Of a stretch of 6,869 nucleotides of DNA, positions 1 through 5,718 are shown in pieces (the first letter of the stretch is position 1; every line of letters starts with the position of its first letter). Both the position numbers and the translations under genes were made by a program. The stretch is from contig DASPKO010000155.1 of the NCBI GenBank assembly GCA_035628055.1, positions 1 to 6,869 of the forward strand, read 5' to 3'. This DNA is from DASPKO01 sp035628055. GTDB taxonomy: Bacteria; Planctomycetota; Phycisphaerae; Phycisphaerales; UBA1924. The notes beneath the pieces are model-generated. The model saw only the letters and a list, made by a program, of their open reading frames with translations. It did no database searches and had not been told where the DNA came from.

Positions 1-152
1 CACGCCTCGCCCACCTCGAGCTGGCGCTCCTGCTCCTTGACAGCGGCGTTCTGGGCGTACTTGGGATAAGCGATCACGCCCGCGGCGGCGAAGATCGCCA
101 GGGCGACCAGGAGCAGGGCGACGTGGCGCGCGGTGCTGGGCTTGCCGGTCAT
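1..152 (-). CDS. Unidentified membrane-anchored protein, N-terminal 50 codons only
   Basis: Reading starts at ATG 152-150 and runs off the left edge, so only about 50 residues are visible. They show a short basic N-terminus (MTGKPSTARH), a hydrophobic stretch at about residues 11-28 that would form one transmembrane helix or an uncleaved signal anchor, and then a charged segment (about residues 36-50) rich in K, E and Q that could begin a helical or coiled-coil region. I do not recognise a family. The start lies only 9 bases after the gap stop codon on the same strand, so it is probably the next gene of the same operon. There is only a weak GGCGG-like ribosome site before the ATG. The fragment is predicted to sit in the cytoplasmic membrane with the rest outside, but its function cannot be stated from this piece. 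Confidence 0.6.
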   Translation of the reverse strand, partial: MTGKPSTARHVALLLVALAIFAAAGVIAYPKYAQNAAVKEQERQLEVGEA

Positions 153-161
153 GCCGCCAGA

Positions 162-1202
162 CTACCGCGCCCCGTCCCGCTCCGCGAGCATCCGGAGCAT
201 GTCCACGCACCGGGCCGCGTACCCCGCCTCGTTGTCGTACCACGAGACGACCTTGAAGAACCGATCGTTGAGCTGGATGCCGGCCTTGGCGTCGAAGATG
301 CTGCTGCGCTGGTCGCCCACGAAGTCGCTGGAGACGACCTCCTCCTCGGTGTAGCCCAGCACGCCCTCCATCGGGCCCGCCGCGGCCCGCTTCATGGCCG
401 CGTTGATCTCCCGCAGGCTCGTGGGCCGGGCCGTGCGGAAGGTCAGATCGACCACCGACACGTCCGCGGTGGGCACGCGGAAGGACATGCCCGTGAGCCG
501 GCCCTTGAGCGCCGGGATGCACAGGGCGACCGCCTTGGCGGCGCCGGTGCTCGCCGGGATGATGTTCATGTAGGCGTTCCGCCCGCCGCGCCAGTCCTTC
601 TTGCTCGGGCCGTCCTGCGTGGGCTGCGTGGCCGTGACCGCGTGCACGGTGCTCATCAGGCCCTCCTCGATCCCGAAGGCATCGTTGAGAATCTTGGCGA
701 CCGGGGCCAGGCAGTTGGTGGTGCACGAGGCGTTCGAGATCACGGTGTGCCGGGCCGGGTCGTACGCCTCGTGGTTCACTTTGTAGCAGAAGGTCGGGAC
801 CTGTTCCGGCTCGCTCTTGGTGGGGGCCGAGATCACCACCCGGGCGGCCCCGCCCCCCGAGATGTGCAGCGAGGCCTTCTCCAGGTCCGTGAAGAGGCCC
901 GTCGATTCGAGCACATAGCGCACGCCCAGGTCCTTCCAGGGAAGACGGGACGGGTCCTTCTCGGCGCTGGTGCGGGTGGTCCGCCCGTTGACCGTGAAGG
1001 AGCTCTCCGTGGCGCTCACCTCGGCCGGCCGGCCCCCGACCCGGAAGCGCCCGTGCATCGTGTCGTGCGCCAGCAGGTAGGCGAGGTTGTCCGCCGGCAC
1101 CAGGTCGTTGACCAGCGCCACCTCCAGGCCCTGCTCGAAGGCCATGCGGTAGACGAGCCGGCCGATGCGGCCGAAGCCGTTGATTCCGATCCGAACGGGC
1201 AT
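162..1202 (-). CDS. gap: Type I glyceraldehyde-3-phosphate dehydrogenase, NAD-dependent
   Basis: Cytoplasmic glycolytic enzyme that oxidises and phosphorylates glyceraldehyde 3-phosphate to 1,3-bisphosphoglycerate with NAD. The product is 346 residues, normal for the family. The N-terminal Rossmann domain opens with GINGFGRIGR (residues 6-15). Asp33 in VNDL matches the residue that favours NAD over NADP. The catalytic Cys160 lies in ASCTTNC (158-164), its partner His187 in TVHAVTATQ, and the conserved WYDNEAGY is at 321-328. The segments around 203-254 and 284-311 resemble the E. coli GapA branch. I start it at ATG 1202 because family homology begins there and GGAGG (1215-1211) sits 8 bases upstream. 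A longer in-frame start at 1343 would add 47 Arg/Pro-rich residues and run into ftsY. Same strand as ftsY, 73 bases after its stop, and followed within 9 bases by an unidentified membrane protein gene. All active-site residues are present. Confidence 0.97.
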   Translation of the reverse strand: MPVRIGINGFGRIGRLVYRMAFEQGLEVALVNDLVPADNLAYLLAHDTMHGRFRVGGRPAEVSATESSFTVNGRTTRTSAEKDPSRLPWKDLGVRYVLESTGLFTDLEKASLHISGGGAARVVISAPTKSEPEQVPTFCYKVNHEAYDPARHTVISNASCTTNCLAPVAKILNDAFGIEEGLMSTVHAVTATQPTQDGPSKKDWRGGRNAYMNIIPASTGAAKAVALCIPALKGRLTGMSFRVPTADVSVVDLTFRTARPTSLREINAAMKRAAAGPMEGVLGYTEEEVVSSDFVGDQRSSIFDAKAGIQLNDRFFKVVSWYDNEAGYAARCVDMLRMLAERDGAR

Positions 1203-1210
1203 GTGCGGCA

Positions 1211-1215
1211 CCTCC
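1211..1215 (-). promoter_or_regulatory. Shine-Dalgarno site of gap
   Basis: GGAGG on the minus strand, 8 bases before ATG 1202. It fixes the gap start at 1202 and argues against the longer in-frame start at 1343. Confidence 0.75.
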
Positions 1216-1275
1216 GCGCGGCCGGGGTCGGCGCCGCGCCGGCCAACCCTACGCGCACGCGGTGGGTCGTTCCAT

Positions 1276-2244
1276 TCAGCCCGGCGCGGGCGCGGCCCCG
1301 GGCGCGGCCGCACCACCCCCGAAAAGCGCTTCCACGAAGTCATCGGGGTCGAAGGGGGCCAGGTCGGCGGGGGTCTCGCCCACGCCTACGAACTTCACGG
1401 GCGTGCGCGTGGCCCCCCGGATCGCCACCACGATCCCCCCCTTGGCCGTCCCGTCGAGCTTGGCCAGCACCAGCCCGGTCAGCTCGGCGGCCTTGGAAAA
1501 CTCCTCGGCCTGGCGCAGGGCGTTCTGCCCGCTGGTGGCGTCGAGCACCAGCAGGGTCTCGTGGGGGGCGCCCGGGATCTGCCGGCCCACCACCGCGCGG
1601 ATCTTTCCGAGCTGGCGCATCAGCGGGTCCTGCGTGTGCAGCCGCCCCGCGGTGTCGATGATCAGCACGTCCACCCCGCGCGCCACCGCGGCCTTGCACG
1701 CGTCGAACGCCACGGCCGCCGGGTCGCCCCCCTGCTGCCCGCGGATCACCTCGACCCCCAGCCGCTCCCCCCAGATCTCGAGCTGGCGGACCGCGCCCGC
1801 GCGGAAGGTGTCGCAGGCGGCCAGCAGGACCCTCCGCCCCTCGCCGCGCAGCAGATGGCAGAGCTTGGCGATGGTGGTGGTCTTGCCGGCCCCGTTGATG
1901 CCCGTCACCAGGACGACCGTGGGGCCGGCCCCCGGGGGTGCGAAGCGCAGGCGCCGGTCCTCCTCCGGCCACATCGCCTTGATCTCGCGCTTGAGGTACT
2001 CGAGCACCTGCTCGCCGCGCGTCATCTTCCCCGACTTGTAGTCGGCGCGGATCCCATCGATGAGGCGCGTGGTGGCCGCGGCGCCCACGTCGGCCCGGAG
2101 CAGCCGGGCCTCGATCTCCGAGATGAGCTCGTCATCCAGGGCCCGTCCGAAGGGGACGAGATCGCGGACGTCCATCAACAGGATGTCGCGCGTCTTGGCC
2201 AGGCCCTGGCGGAGCTTCCCGAGGGCGGCGCGAAACAGGGCCAC
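1276..2244 (-). CDS. ftsY: Signal recognition particle receptor GTPase FtsY
   Basis: Membrane-associated SRP receptor: pairs with Ffh in a GTP-dependent complex and delivers ribosome-nascent chain complexes to the Sec translocon. The product is 322 residues. The N domain covers roughly residues 1-95, starting with a helix of the KLRQGLAKTRD type (10-20). The G domain follows: P-loop GINGAGKTTT (115-124), DTFRAGAVRQL (145-155), DTAGR (197-201), AKLDGTAKGG (261-270), and the closing GVGETPADLAPFDPDDFVEALF (287-308). There is almost no acidic A domain before the N domain, as in the short FtsY forms, so membrane binding would rest on the N-terminal helix. The tail after 308 is a Gly/Ala/Pro run. 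I chose GTG 2244 because it gives the family N-terminus, lies 2 bases after the nusB stop, and has a purine-rich GGGGAAGGGG just upstream. ATG at codon 24 is too far inside. Tight spacing implies co-transcription with nusB. Confidence 0.96.
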   Translation of the reverse strand: MALFRAALGKLRQGLAKTRDILLMDVRDLVPFGRALDDELISEIEARLLRADVGAAATTRLIDGIRADYKSGKMTRGEQVLEYLKREIKAMWPEEDRRLRFAPPGAGPTVVLVTGINGAGKTTTIAKLCHLLRGEGRRVLLAACDTFRAGAVRQLEIWGERLGVEVIRGQQGGDPAAVAFDACKAAVARGVDVLIIDTAGRLHTQDPLMRQLGKIRAVVGRQIPGAPHETLLVLDATSGQNALRQAEEFSKAAELTGLVLAKLDGTAKGGIVVAIRGATRTPVKFVGVGETPADLAPFDPDDFVEALFGGGAAAPGAAPAPG

Positions 2245-2246
2245 GC

Positions 2247-2741
2247 CTACGCCCCTTCCCCGCCGCCAGCGGCGCCGGGGCCCGCGGTCCCGCCCGCCGG
2301 CTCCGGCGCGCCGCGGTCTTCCGCCGGCCCCGCGCGCTCCGCGAGCACCCGCTTGAGGACCTTGTCCAGCAGGCCGTTGATGAAGGCCGGCGACTTCTCC
2401 GTCGAGTAGGCCTTGGCGAGCTCCACCGCCTCGTTCACCACGATCTTCGGGCTGGTCTTCCCCGAGGTCATCTCGTGATACGCCAGCCGCAGGATGGCGC
2501 GGTCCACCGCCGCCTGGCGGTGCGCCGGCCAGGTCGGGGCCAGCCCAACCATGACGCGGTCGGCCTCCGCGCGCCGCGCAAAGGCCCCGCGGGCCAGCTC
2601 GAGCGCCTGGTCCCGCTCCCTGGGCGTGAACTCCGCCAGCTCCGCGATCGACTCGCGCACGGTCGGCTCGTCCCCGCTCCGGGCGTCGAGCTGGAACAGG
2701 CACTGGAACGCGAGCCGGCGCACGTCGCGCGGGGTGGCCAT
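2247..2741 (-). CDS. nusB: Transcription antitermination factor NusB
   Basis: NusB binds boxA RNA with NusE (ribosomal protein S10) and helps RNA polymerase read through rRNA operons without premature termination; it acts in the cytoplasm. The product is 164 residues, with an all-helical NusB domain over residues 4-134. Recognisable parts are the opening RRLAFQCLFQLD (8-19), the AAVDRAILRLAYHEM segment (77-91), and the strongly conserved INEAVELAKxY-type motif, here VVNEAVELAKAYSTEKSPAF (101-120), followed by INGLLDKVLK (121-130). Residues 137-164 are a Gly/Ala/Pro/Glu-rich tail not typical of the family. The start ATG 2741 overlaps the ribH stop by one base (TGATG), so translation is probably coupled to ribH. 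The stop lies 2 bases before the ftsY start. The ribH-nusB pairing is common among bacteria. Confidence 0.96.
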   Translation of the reverse strand: MATPRDVRRLAFQCLFQLDARSGDEPTVRESIAELAEFTPRERDQALELARGAFARRAEADRVMVGLAPTWPAHRQAAVDRAILRLAYHEMTSGKTSPKIVVNEAVELAKAYSTEKSPAFINGLLDKVLKRVLAERAGPAEDRGAPEPAGGTAGPGAAGGGEGA

Positions 2742-3346
2742 CAGACGCGCCCCCCGCCCGCCCCCGCGGGCCGGCCCGGCCCGTCCGGGCCTGGCCCCCC
2801 GGCCTGCAACGCCCCCTCGGCCTGCACCGGCAGGATTCGAGCCCCCCGGTCCGACGCGCCGGCCGGAAGCAGCCCCTGCAAAGAACGCCACGCCCAGAGG
2901 GCCGCCTCCATCGCCTCGGACCCCTTGTTCCCGAGCGGCCCCCCCGCGCGGGCCCACGCCTGCGCCTCGTCGTTCACCGTCAGCAGCCCCAGGCCCACCG
3001 GCACGCCGGTGTCGAGCCCGACCCGGGTCAGACCACCCGCGACCGCGTGCGCGATCACCTCGTCGTGGCGCGTCTCGCCCCGGATCACGCAGCCCAGGGC
3101 CACTACCGCCCCGAACCGTCCCGAGGCCGCCGCCGCCCCGGCCAGCACCGGCAGCTCGAAGGCCCCGGGCGCCTCGATGATCCGCAGGTGCGCGCCGTCG
3201 CCCCCAGCGGCCCGGTACGCCCCCACCGCCCCGTCCAGCAGCGCCCCGGCGATCTCGGGGTTGTACCGGCTCACCACGATCGCGACCGCCGGAACCGGCC
3301 CGCCCTCTCGCCCTCCCGAGTCGAACTGGCCACGCTGCTTGGGCAC
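2741..3346 (-). CDS. ribH: 6,7-dimethyl-8-ribityllumazine synthase
   Basis: Penultimate step of riboflavin synthesis: condenses 5-amino-6-ribitylaminouracil with 3,4-dihydroxy-2-butanone 4-phosphate; members assemble into pentamers or 60-subunit shells. The product is 201 residues against a usual 150-170. The fold begins at VAIVVSRYN (21-29, aromatic Tyr28 where Phe or Trp is usual), then the substrate loop APGAFELP (59-66), GCVIRGETRHDEV (85-97) with the catalytic-type His94, GLDTGVPVGLGLLT (110-123), and the phosphate-binding RAGG...GNKG (133-142). After about residue 155 there is a low-complexity Gly/Pro/Ala tail. I chose GTG 3346: it is the only good start between the family N-terminus and an Arg-rich untypical stretch. 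It has no Shine-Dalgarno, but TACCAT ends 6 bases upstream, which fits a leaderless message. First gene of the minus-strand cluster; it overlaps nusB by one base and is divergent from manA. Confidence 0.93.
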   Translation of the reverse strand: MPKQRGQFDSGGREGGPVPAVAIVVSRYNPEIAGALLDGAVGAYRAAGGDGAHLRIIEAPGAFELPVLAGAAAASGRFGAVVALGCVIRGETRHDEVIAHAVAGGLTRVGLDTGVPVGLGLLTVNDEAQAWARAGGPLGNKGSEAMEAALWAWRSLQGLLPAGASDRGARILPVQAEGALQAGGPGPDGPGRPAGAGGGRV

Positions 3347-3352
3347 GCGGCC

Positions 3353-3358
3353 ATGGTA
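3353..3358 (-). promoter_or_regulatory. Candidate -10 box of a leaderless ribH promoter
   Basis: TACCAT on the minus strand fits TANNNT and matches TATAAT at four of six places. It is followed by exactly 6 bases and then the GTG start at 3346, so transcription would begin at or next to the start codon. No Shine-Dalgarno and no clear -35 box are visible. Confidence 0.4.
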
Positions 3359-3420
3359 GACGCGGGCCCTGCGCCGGCACGCACGCGCCCCACGCGGTCG
3401 CACGCCGACCGGCCGATCGA

Positions 3421-3426
3421 TACCGT
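3421..3426 (+). promoter_or_regulatory. Candidate -10 box of a leaderless manA promoter
   Basis: TACCGT on the plus strand fits TANNNT and ends exactly 6 bases before GTG 3433. The arrangement mirrors the one in front of divergent ribH. No Shine-Dalgarno precedes the GTG, and no convincing -35 box is seen. Confidence 0.35.
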
Positions 3427-3432
3427 TGCGGC

Positions 3433-4524
3433 GTGCCCGGCCCCGCCCCTCCGCATCCCCTGACACTCGCGCCCATCCTGCTGCCGAAAGTCTGGGGCGG
3501 GCGGCGGCTTGTGCGCCTCGGCAAGCCCCTGCCCCCCGCCGAGCTGATCGGCGAGTCCTGGGAGCTGGCCGACCTGGAACAGACCAGCCTCTCGGGCGCC
3601 GGCGGCGGCGCCCGCCGCAGCCTGATCGCCTCGGGCCCGCTCGCGGGAATGACCATCCGCCACGCCGCCGAGGCCTGGGGGCCGGGCCTGCTCGGCCCCG
3701 ATCACCCGCCCTCGGCCCCTTTCCCGCTCCTGGTCAAGTATCTCGACGCCCGCGAGAATCTTTCGGTGCAGGTCCACCCCAGCCCGGCCTATGCGCGGTC
3801 CAATCCCGGCGCGCACCTCAAGACCGAGTGCTGGCTGGTGCTCGAGGCCGAGCCGGGCGCGGTGATCTACAAGGGCCTGCGCCGTGCGGTCTCTCCCGCG
3901 GATCTCGCCGCCGCGGCGCGCGACGGGGCGCTTCCCGGGCTGCTCCACGCCGAGCCCGCGGTCCCGGGCCAGATGCACCTGCTCCCGAGCGGGACCATCC
4001 ACGCGCTCGGAGCCGGCGTGCTCGTCGCGGAAGTGCAGACGCCCAGCGATACGACGTTCCGGCTCTTCGACTGGGGACGGGCCGGCCGCGAGCTCCACCT
4101 GGACGAGGCCGTGGAGTGCTACGCGGGCGGTGCCGCGTGGCGCGCTCCCGCGCCGACATGGCTGGGCTCCGGCGGCGCCGCCGGGGACCCCGGCGCGCGC
4201 CACGGACGCCTCGTTGAGACCGCCTTCTTCACCGTGGACGCCGCGCGCCTCGGCGCCGGGGGCGGGCTCGCTCTGGCCGCGTGCCTGCCCGCGACCACCG
4301 CGCCGGTGCCGGCACCCGCCCCGCTCGTCCTGATGCTGGTGGCCGGCGGGCCCGTCCGGCTCGAGGGCCACGACATGGACCCCCACTCCCTCACGCTCGG
4401 GCAGACCTGCCTCGTCCCGGCCGGCGTCGCGCCCCGCGCCTGGGCCCGCGCCGAAGCCGCGGCGACACTTCTTCTCGTCGCGCTCGGCCCGGCGGGCGCG
4501 GCTTGCTCGGCGGCGCCCCGGTGA
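3433..4524 (+). CDS. manA: Mannose-6-phosphate isomerase, type I (short form)
   Basis: Zinc enzyme of the cytoplasm that interconverts fructose 6-phosphate and mannose 6-phosphate, feeding GDP-mannose and polysaccharide synthesis or mannose use. The product is 363 residues, slightly longer than the usual short bacterial form of about 315-330. Homology starts near residue 9 with PLTLAPILLPKVWGGRRL. The cupin metal site is visible: Gln113 and His115 in SVQVHP, Glu132 in KTECW, His190 in PSGTIHALG. The catalytic-type Arg210 lies in TTFRLFDW (207-214). Residues 230-363 are a second, less conserved cupin-like half rich in Ala, Gly and Pro. GTG 3433 is the first usable start in this frame and fits the family N-terminus; no Shine-Dalgarno is seen. 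Divergent from ribH across 86 bases and followed 49 bases later by tRNA-Ser. All metal ligands are present, so it should be active. Confidence 0.94.
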   Translation: MPGPAPPHPLTLAPILLPKVWGGRRLVRLGKPLPPAELIGESWELADLEQTSLSGAGGGARRSLIASGPLAGMTIRHAAEAWGPGLLGPDHPPSAPFPLLVKYLDARENLSVQVHPSPAYARSNPGAHLKTECWLVLEAEPGAVIYKGLRRAVSPADLAAAARDGALPGLLHAEPAVPGQMHLLPSGTIHALGAGVLVAEVQTPSDTTFRLFDWGRAGRELHLDEAVECYAGGAAWRAPAPTWLGSGGAAGDPGARHGRLVETAFFTVDAARLGAGGGLALAACLPATTAPVPAPAPLVLMLVAGGPVRLEGHDMDPHSLTLGQTCLVPAGVAPRAWARAEAAATLLLVALGPAGAACSAAPR

Positions 4525-4528
4525 TCAC

Positions 4529-4534
4529 TACACT
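4529..4534 (+). promoter_or_regulatory. Possible -10 box for tRNA-Ser
   Basis: TACACT matches TATAAT at four of six places and lies 39 bases before the mature tRNA 5' end, just after the manA stop. The nearest -35-like hexamer, TTGCTC (4503-4508), is 20 bases away, which is long. The tRNA might instead be read from the manA transcript. Confidence 0.25.
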
Positions 4535-4573
4535 GAACAGCGCCGGGCCCTGCCCGCAGCGTGACCACAACCC

Positions 4574-4661
4574 GGTGCGGTGGCCGAGCGGCTGAAGGCG
4601 CTCGACTTGAAATCGAGTAGGCCCGTCAAGGGCCTCGGGGGTTCGAATCCCTCCCGCACCG
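4574..4661 (+). tRNA. tRNA-Ser (anticodon UGA)
   Basis: Complete 88-base type II tRNA that reads UCA and other UCN codons. The acceptor stem GGTGCGG (4574-4580) pairs perfectly with CCGCACC (4654-4660), with discriminator G at 4661 as usual for serine. The anticodon stem is CTCGA/TCGAG (4601-4605, 4613-4617), and the loop CTTGAAA holds TGA at 4608-4610. The long variable arm typical of tRNA-Ser forms a perfect 6-pair hairpin, AGGCCC/GGGCCT (4619-4624, 4630-4635). The T arm is GGGGG-TTCGAAT-CCCTC (4637-4653). The 3' CCA is not encoded, so it must be added after transcription. The gene lies 49 bases after manA and is convergent with atpG. Confidence 0.97.
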
Positions 4662-4666
4662 CTTCT

Positions 4667-4695
4667 CCGGGCGCCGGCTCCCCGAGCCCGCCCGG
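4667..4695. terminator. GC-rich hairpin between convergent tRNA-Ser and atpG
   Basis: CCGGGC (4667-4672) pairs with GCCCGG (4690-4695), and GGCTC (4676-4680) with GAGCC (4684-4688), around a CCC loop with a 3-by-1 internal loop. It fills the 40-base gap between the tRNA 3' end and the atpG stop, and could end transcription from both sides. Neither side has a T run, so it is not a classic intrinsic terminator and could merely reflect high GC. Confidence 0.4.
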
Positions 4696-4701
4696 CCGGC
4701 G

Positions 4702-5577
4702 TCACTCCAGCGCCGCGGCCCCCGCCACGATCTCGGTGAGCTCGGTGGTGATCTGCGCCTGCCGGGCCCGGTTGAAGGCCCGCGTCAGCCGCTTGCCCAT
4801 CTTCCCCGCGTTGTCGGTAGCGGACTTCATCGCCACCATCCGTGCGACGTGCTCGCTGACGATCGAGTCGTTGACGGCCTGCATGAGCGTGGCCCGCACC
4901 GCCGCGGGAATCAGTCCGCCCAGCAGCTCCTCGGCCGGCGGGCTGAACTCGTAGAGCACCTGCCGGCGCGCCGCGGCCTTCTCGTCCACGGGGGGCCGCA
5001 AGGGCAGGAGCTGCATCACCTCCGGGCGCTGCCGCCCCGCCGAGATGTACTTCATGTAGATCACCCGGACCGCGGAGACCTCGCCCCGGATGAACCGCTC
5101 CATGAAGCTGTCCGCCAGGCGCTCCACCTGCTCGAAGCTCGCCTTGTCGCCGATGTGGTGCTGCGCCGCCACCGGCACGCGGTTGAAGCGCAGGAAGTTG
5201 ACGCCCTTCTTCCCCGAGAGCTCGATCACGCCCTCCCGGGCCCGCGGCGTCTGCCGCAGGTGCTGCATCGCGGTCCGCAGGATCGAGCCGTTGTAGGGCC
5301 CGGCGAGCCCGCGGTCGCTGGTCAGGATCAGCGTCAGCTCCGCGGGATTGACCTTGACCCCCTTGGGCCCGGTCAGCAGCGGGTGGTCCACGTTGCCGGC
5401 GGTCGCGGCCAGCTCACGCACCAGCTCGAAGACGCCCAGCGTGTAGGGCTTGGTCGCGGTCGCCCGGCTCTGGGCCCGGGCGAACTTGCTGGTGGCGATC
5501 ATCTGCATCGTCTTGGTGATGCGCCGGATGTTGCCCACCGCCTTGATGCGCTTCTTGATCTCGCGGGTCTTGCCCAT
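4702..5577 (-). CDS. atpG: F-type ATP synthase gamma subunit
   Basis: Central rotor stalk of F1Fo ATP synthase: its N- and C-terminal helices form a coiled coil inside the alpha3-beta3 head and couple proton flow to ATP synthesis at the inner face of the membrane. The product is 291 residues, the usual size. The N-terminal helix carries REIKKRIKAVGNIRRITKTM (5-24) and MIATSKFARAQ (26-36). The middle has TSDRGLAGPYN (86-96), where many bacteria have the DRGLCGGLN form. The C-terminal helix carries ARMVAMKSATDNAGKM (245-260) and the highly conserved RARQAQITTELTEIVAGAAAL (270-290). Start ATG 5577 fits the family N-terminus exactly. No Shine-Dalgarno precedes it; TACAGT lies 8 bases upstream. 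Oddly for this gene, no atpA precedes it and no atpD follows it: its neighbours are a divergent thioredoxin-like gene and a convergent tRNA. No sign of degeneration. Confidence 0.97.
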   Translation of the reverse strand: MGKTREIKKRIKAVGNIRRITKTMQMIATSKFARAQSRATATKPYTLGVFELVRELAATAGNVDHPLLTGPKGVKVNPAELTLILTSDRGLAGPYNGSILRTAMQHLRQTPRAREGVIELSGKKGVNFLRFNRVPVAAQHHIGDKASFEQVERLADSFMERFIRGEVSAVRVIYMKYISAGRQRPEVMQLLPLRPPVDEKAAARRQVLYEFSPPAEELLGGLIPAAVRATLMQAVNDSIVSEHVARMVAMKSATDNAGKMGKRLTRAFNRARQAQITTELTEIVAGAAALE

Positions 5578-5585
5578 GGGGTCCG

Positions 5586-5591
5586 ACTGTA
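5586..5591 (-). promoter_or_regulatory. Candidate -10 box of atpG
   Basis: TACAGT on the minus strand fits TANNNT and ends 8 bases before ATG 5577, so the transcript would have a leader of only one or two bases. The bases between (CGGACCCC) contain no Shine-Dalgarno. Confidence 0.3.
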
Positions 5592-5708
5592 GGCCTCGGG
5601 TGCCGCAACTTTGGACCCCGCTCCTGCGTCCCGGCGGGGTCTGGAGCCGCCCCCGGGCGCGCTGGTACGCTCACGGCGCCGCCGTGGCGGGGACCGAGCG
5701 GCCCTATC

Positions 5709-5714
5709 GGAGGG
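5709..5714 (+). promoter_or_regulatory. Shine-Dalgarno site of the thioredoxin-like gene
   Basis: GGAGGG lies 4 bases before ATG 5719 and fixes that start. This is a clear ribosome site, in contrast to ribH, manA and atpG, which show none. Confidence 0.7.
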
Positions 5715-5718
5715 ATTC

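Noticed and set aside
1240..1275. Possible terminator in the ftsY-gap gap
   Set aside because: The imperfect ACCC...GGGT / CGCG...CGCG pairing leaves only a 2-base loop and mismatches, so it is not a stable hairpin.
1203..1343. 47-residue N-terminal extension of gap from an upstream ATG at 1343
   Set aside because: The extension is Arg/Pro-rich, overlaps the ftsY 3' end and has no family match, while a GGAGG site sits 8 bases before ATG 1202, where homology begins.
123..1661. Long plus-strand open frame of 512 codons opposite gap and the end of ftsY
   Set aside because: It is antisense to gap and ftsY, both certain from motifs. Its Arg/Pro/Gly/His-rich composition is that of a GC-rich shadow frame, and it resembles no family.
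1165..2409. Plus-strand open frame of 414 codons opposite ftsY and nusB
   Set aside because: Shadow of strongly conserved minus-strand genes; low-complexity composition and no recognisable domain.
3271..4386. Minus-strand open frame of 371 codons opposite manA
   Set aside because: manA on the plus strand has every zinc ligand and conserved motif; this frame is Gly/Arg/Ala-rich with no domain and also overlaps the ribH start.
4580..4954. Plus-strand open frame beginning MAERLKALDLKSSRPVKG
   Set aside because: This is the well-known false peptide produced by translating a tRNA-Ser gene; the rest is antisense to atpG.
5666..5686. TACGCT followed by a CACGGC-GCC-GCCGTG hairpin upstream of the thioredoxin-like gene, as a promoter or regulatory stem
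   Set aside because: There is no -35 match at a suitable distance, and a 6-pair GC hairpin is expected by chance at this base composition.
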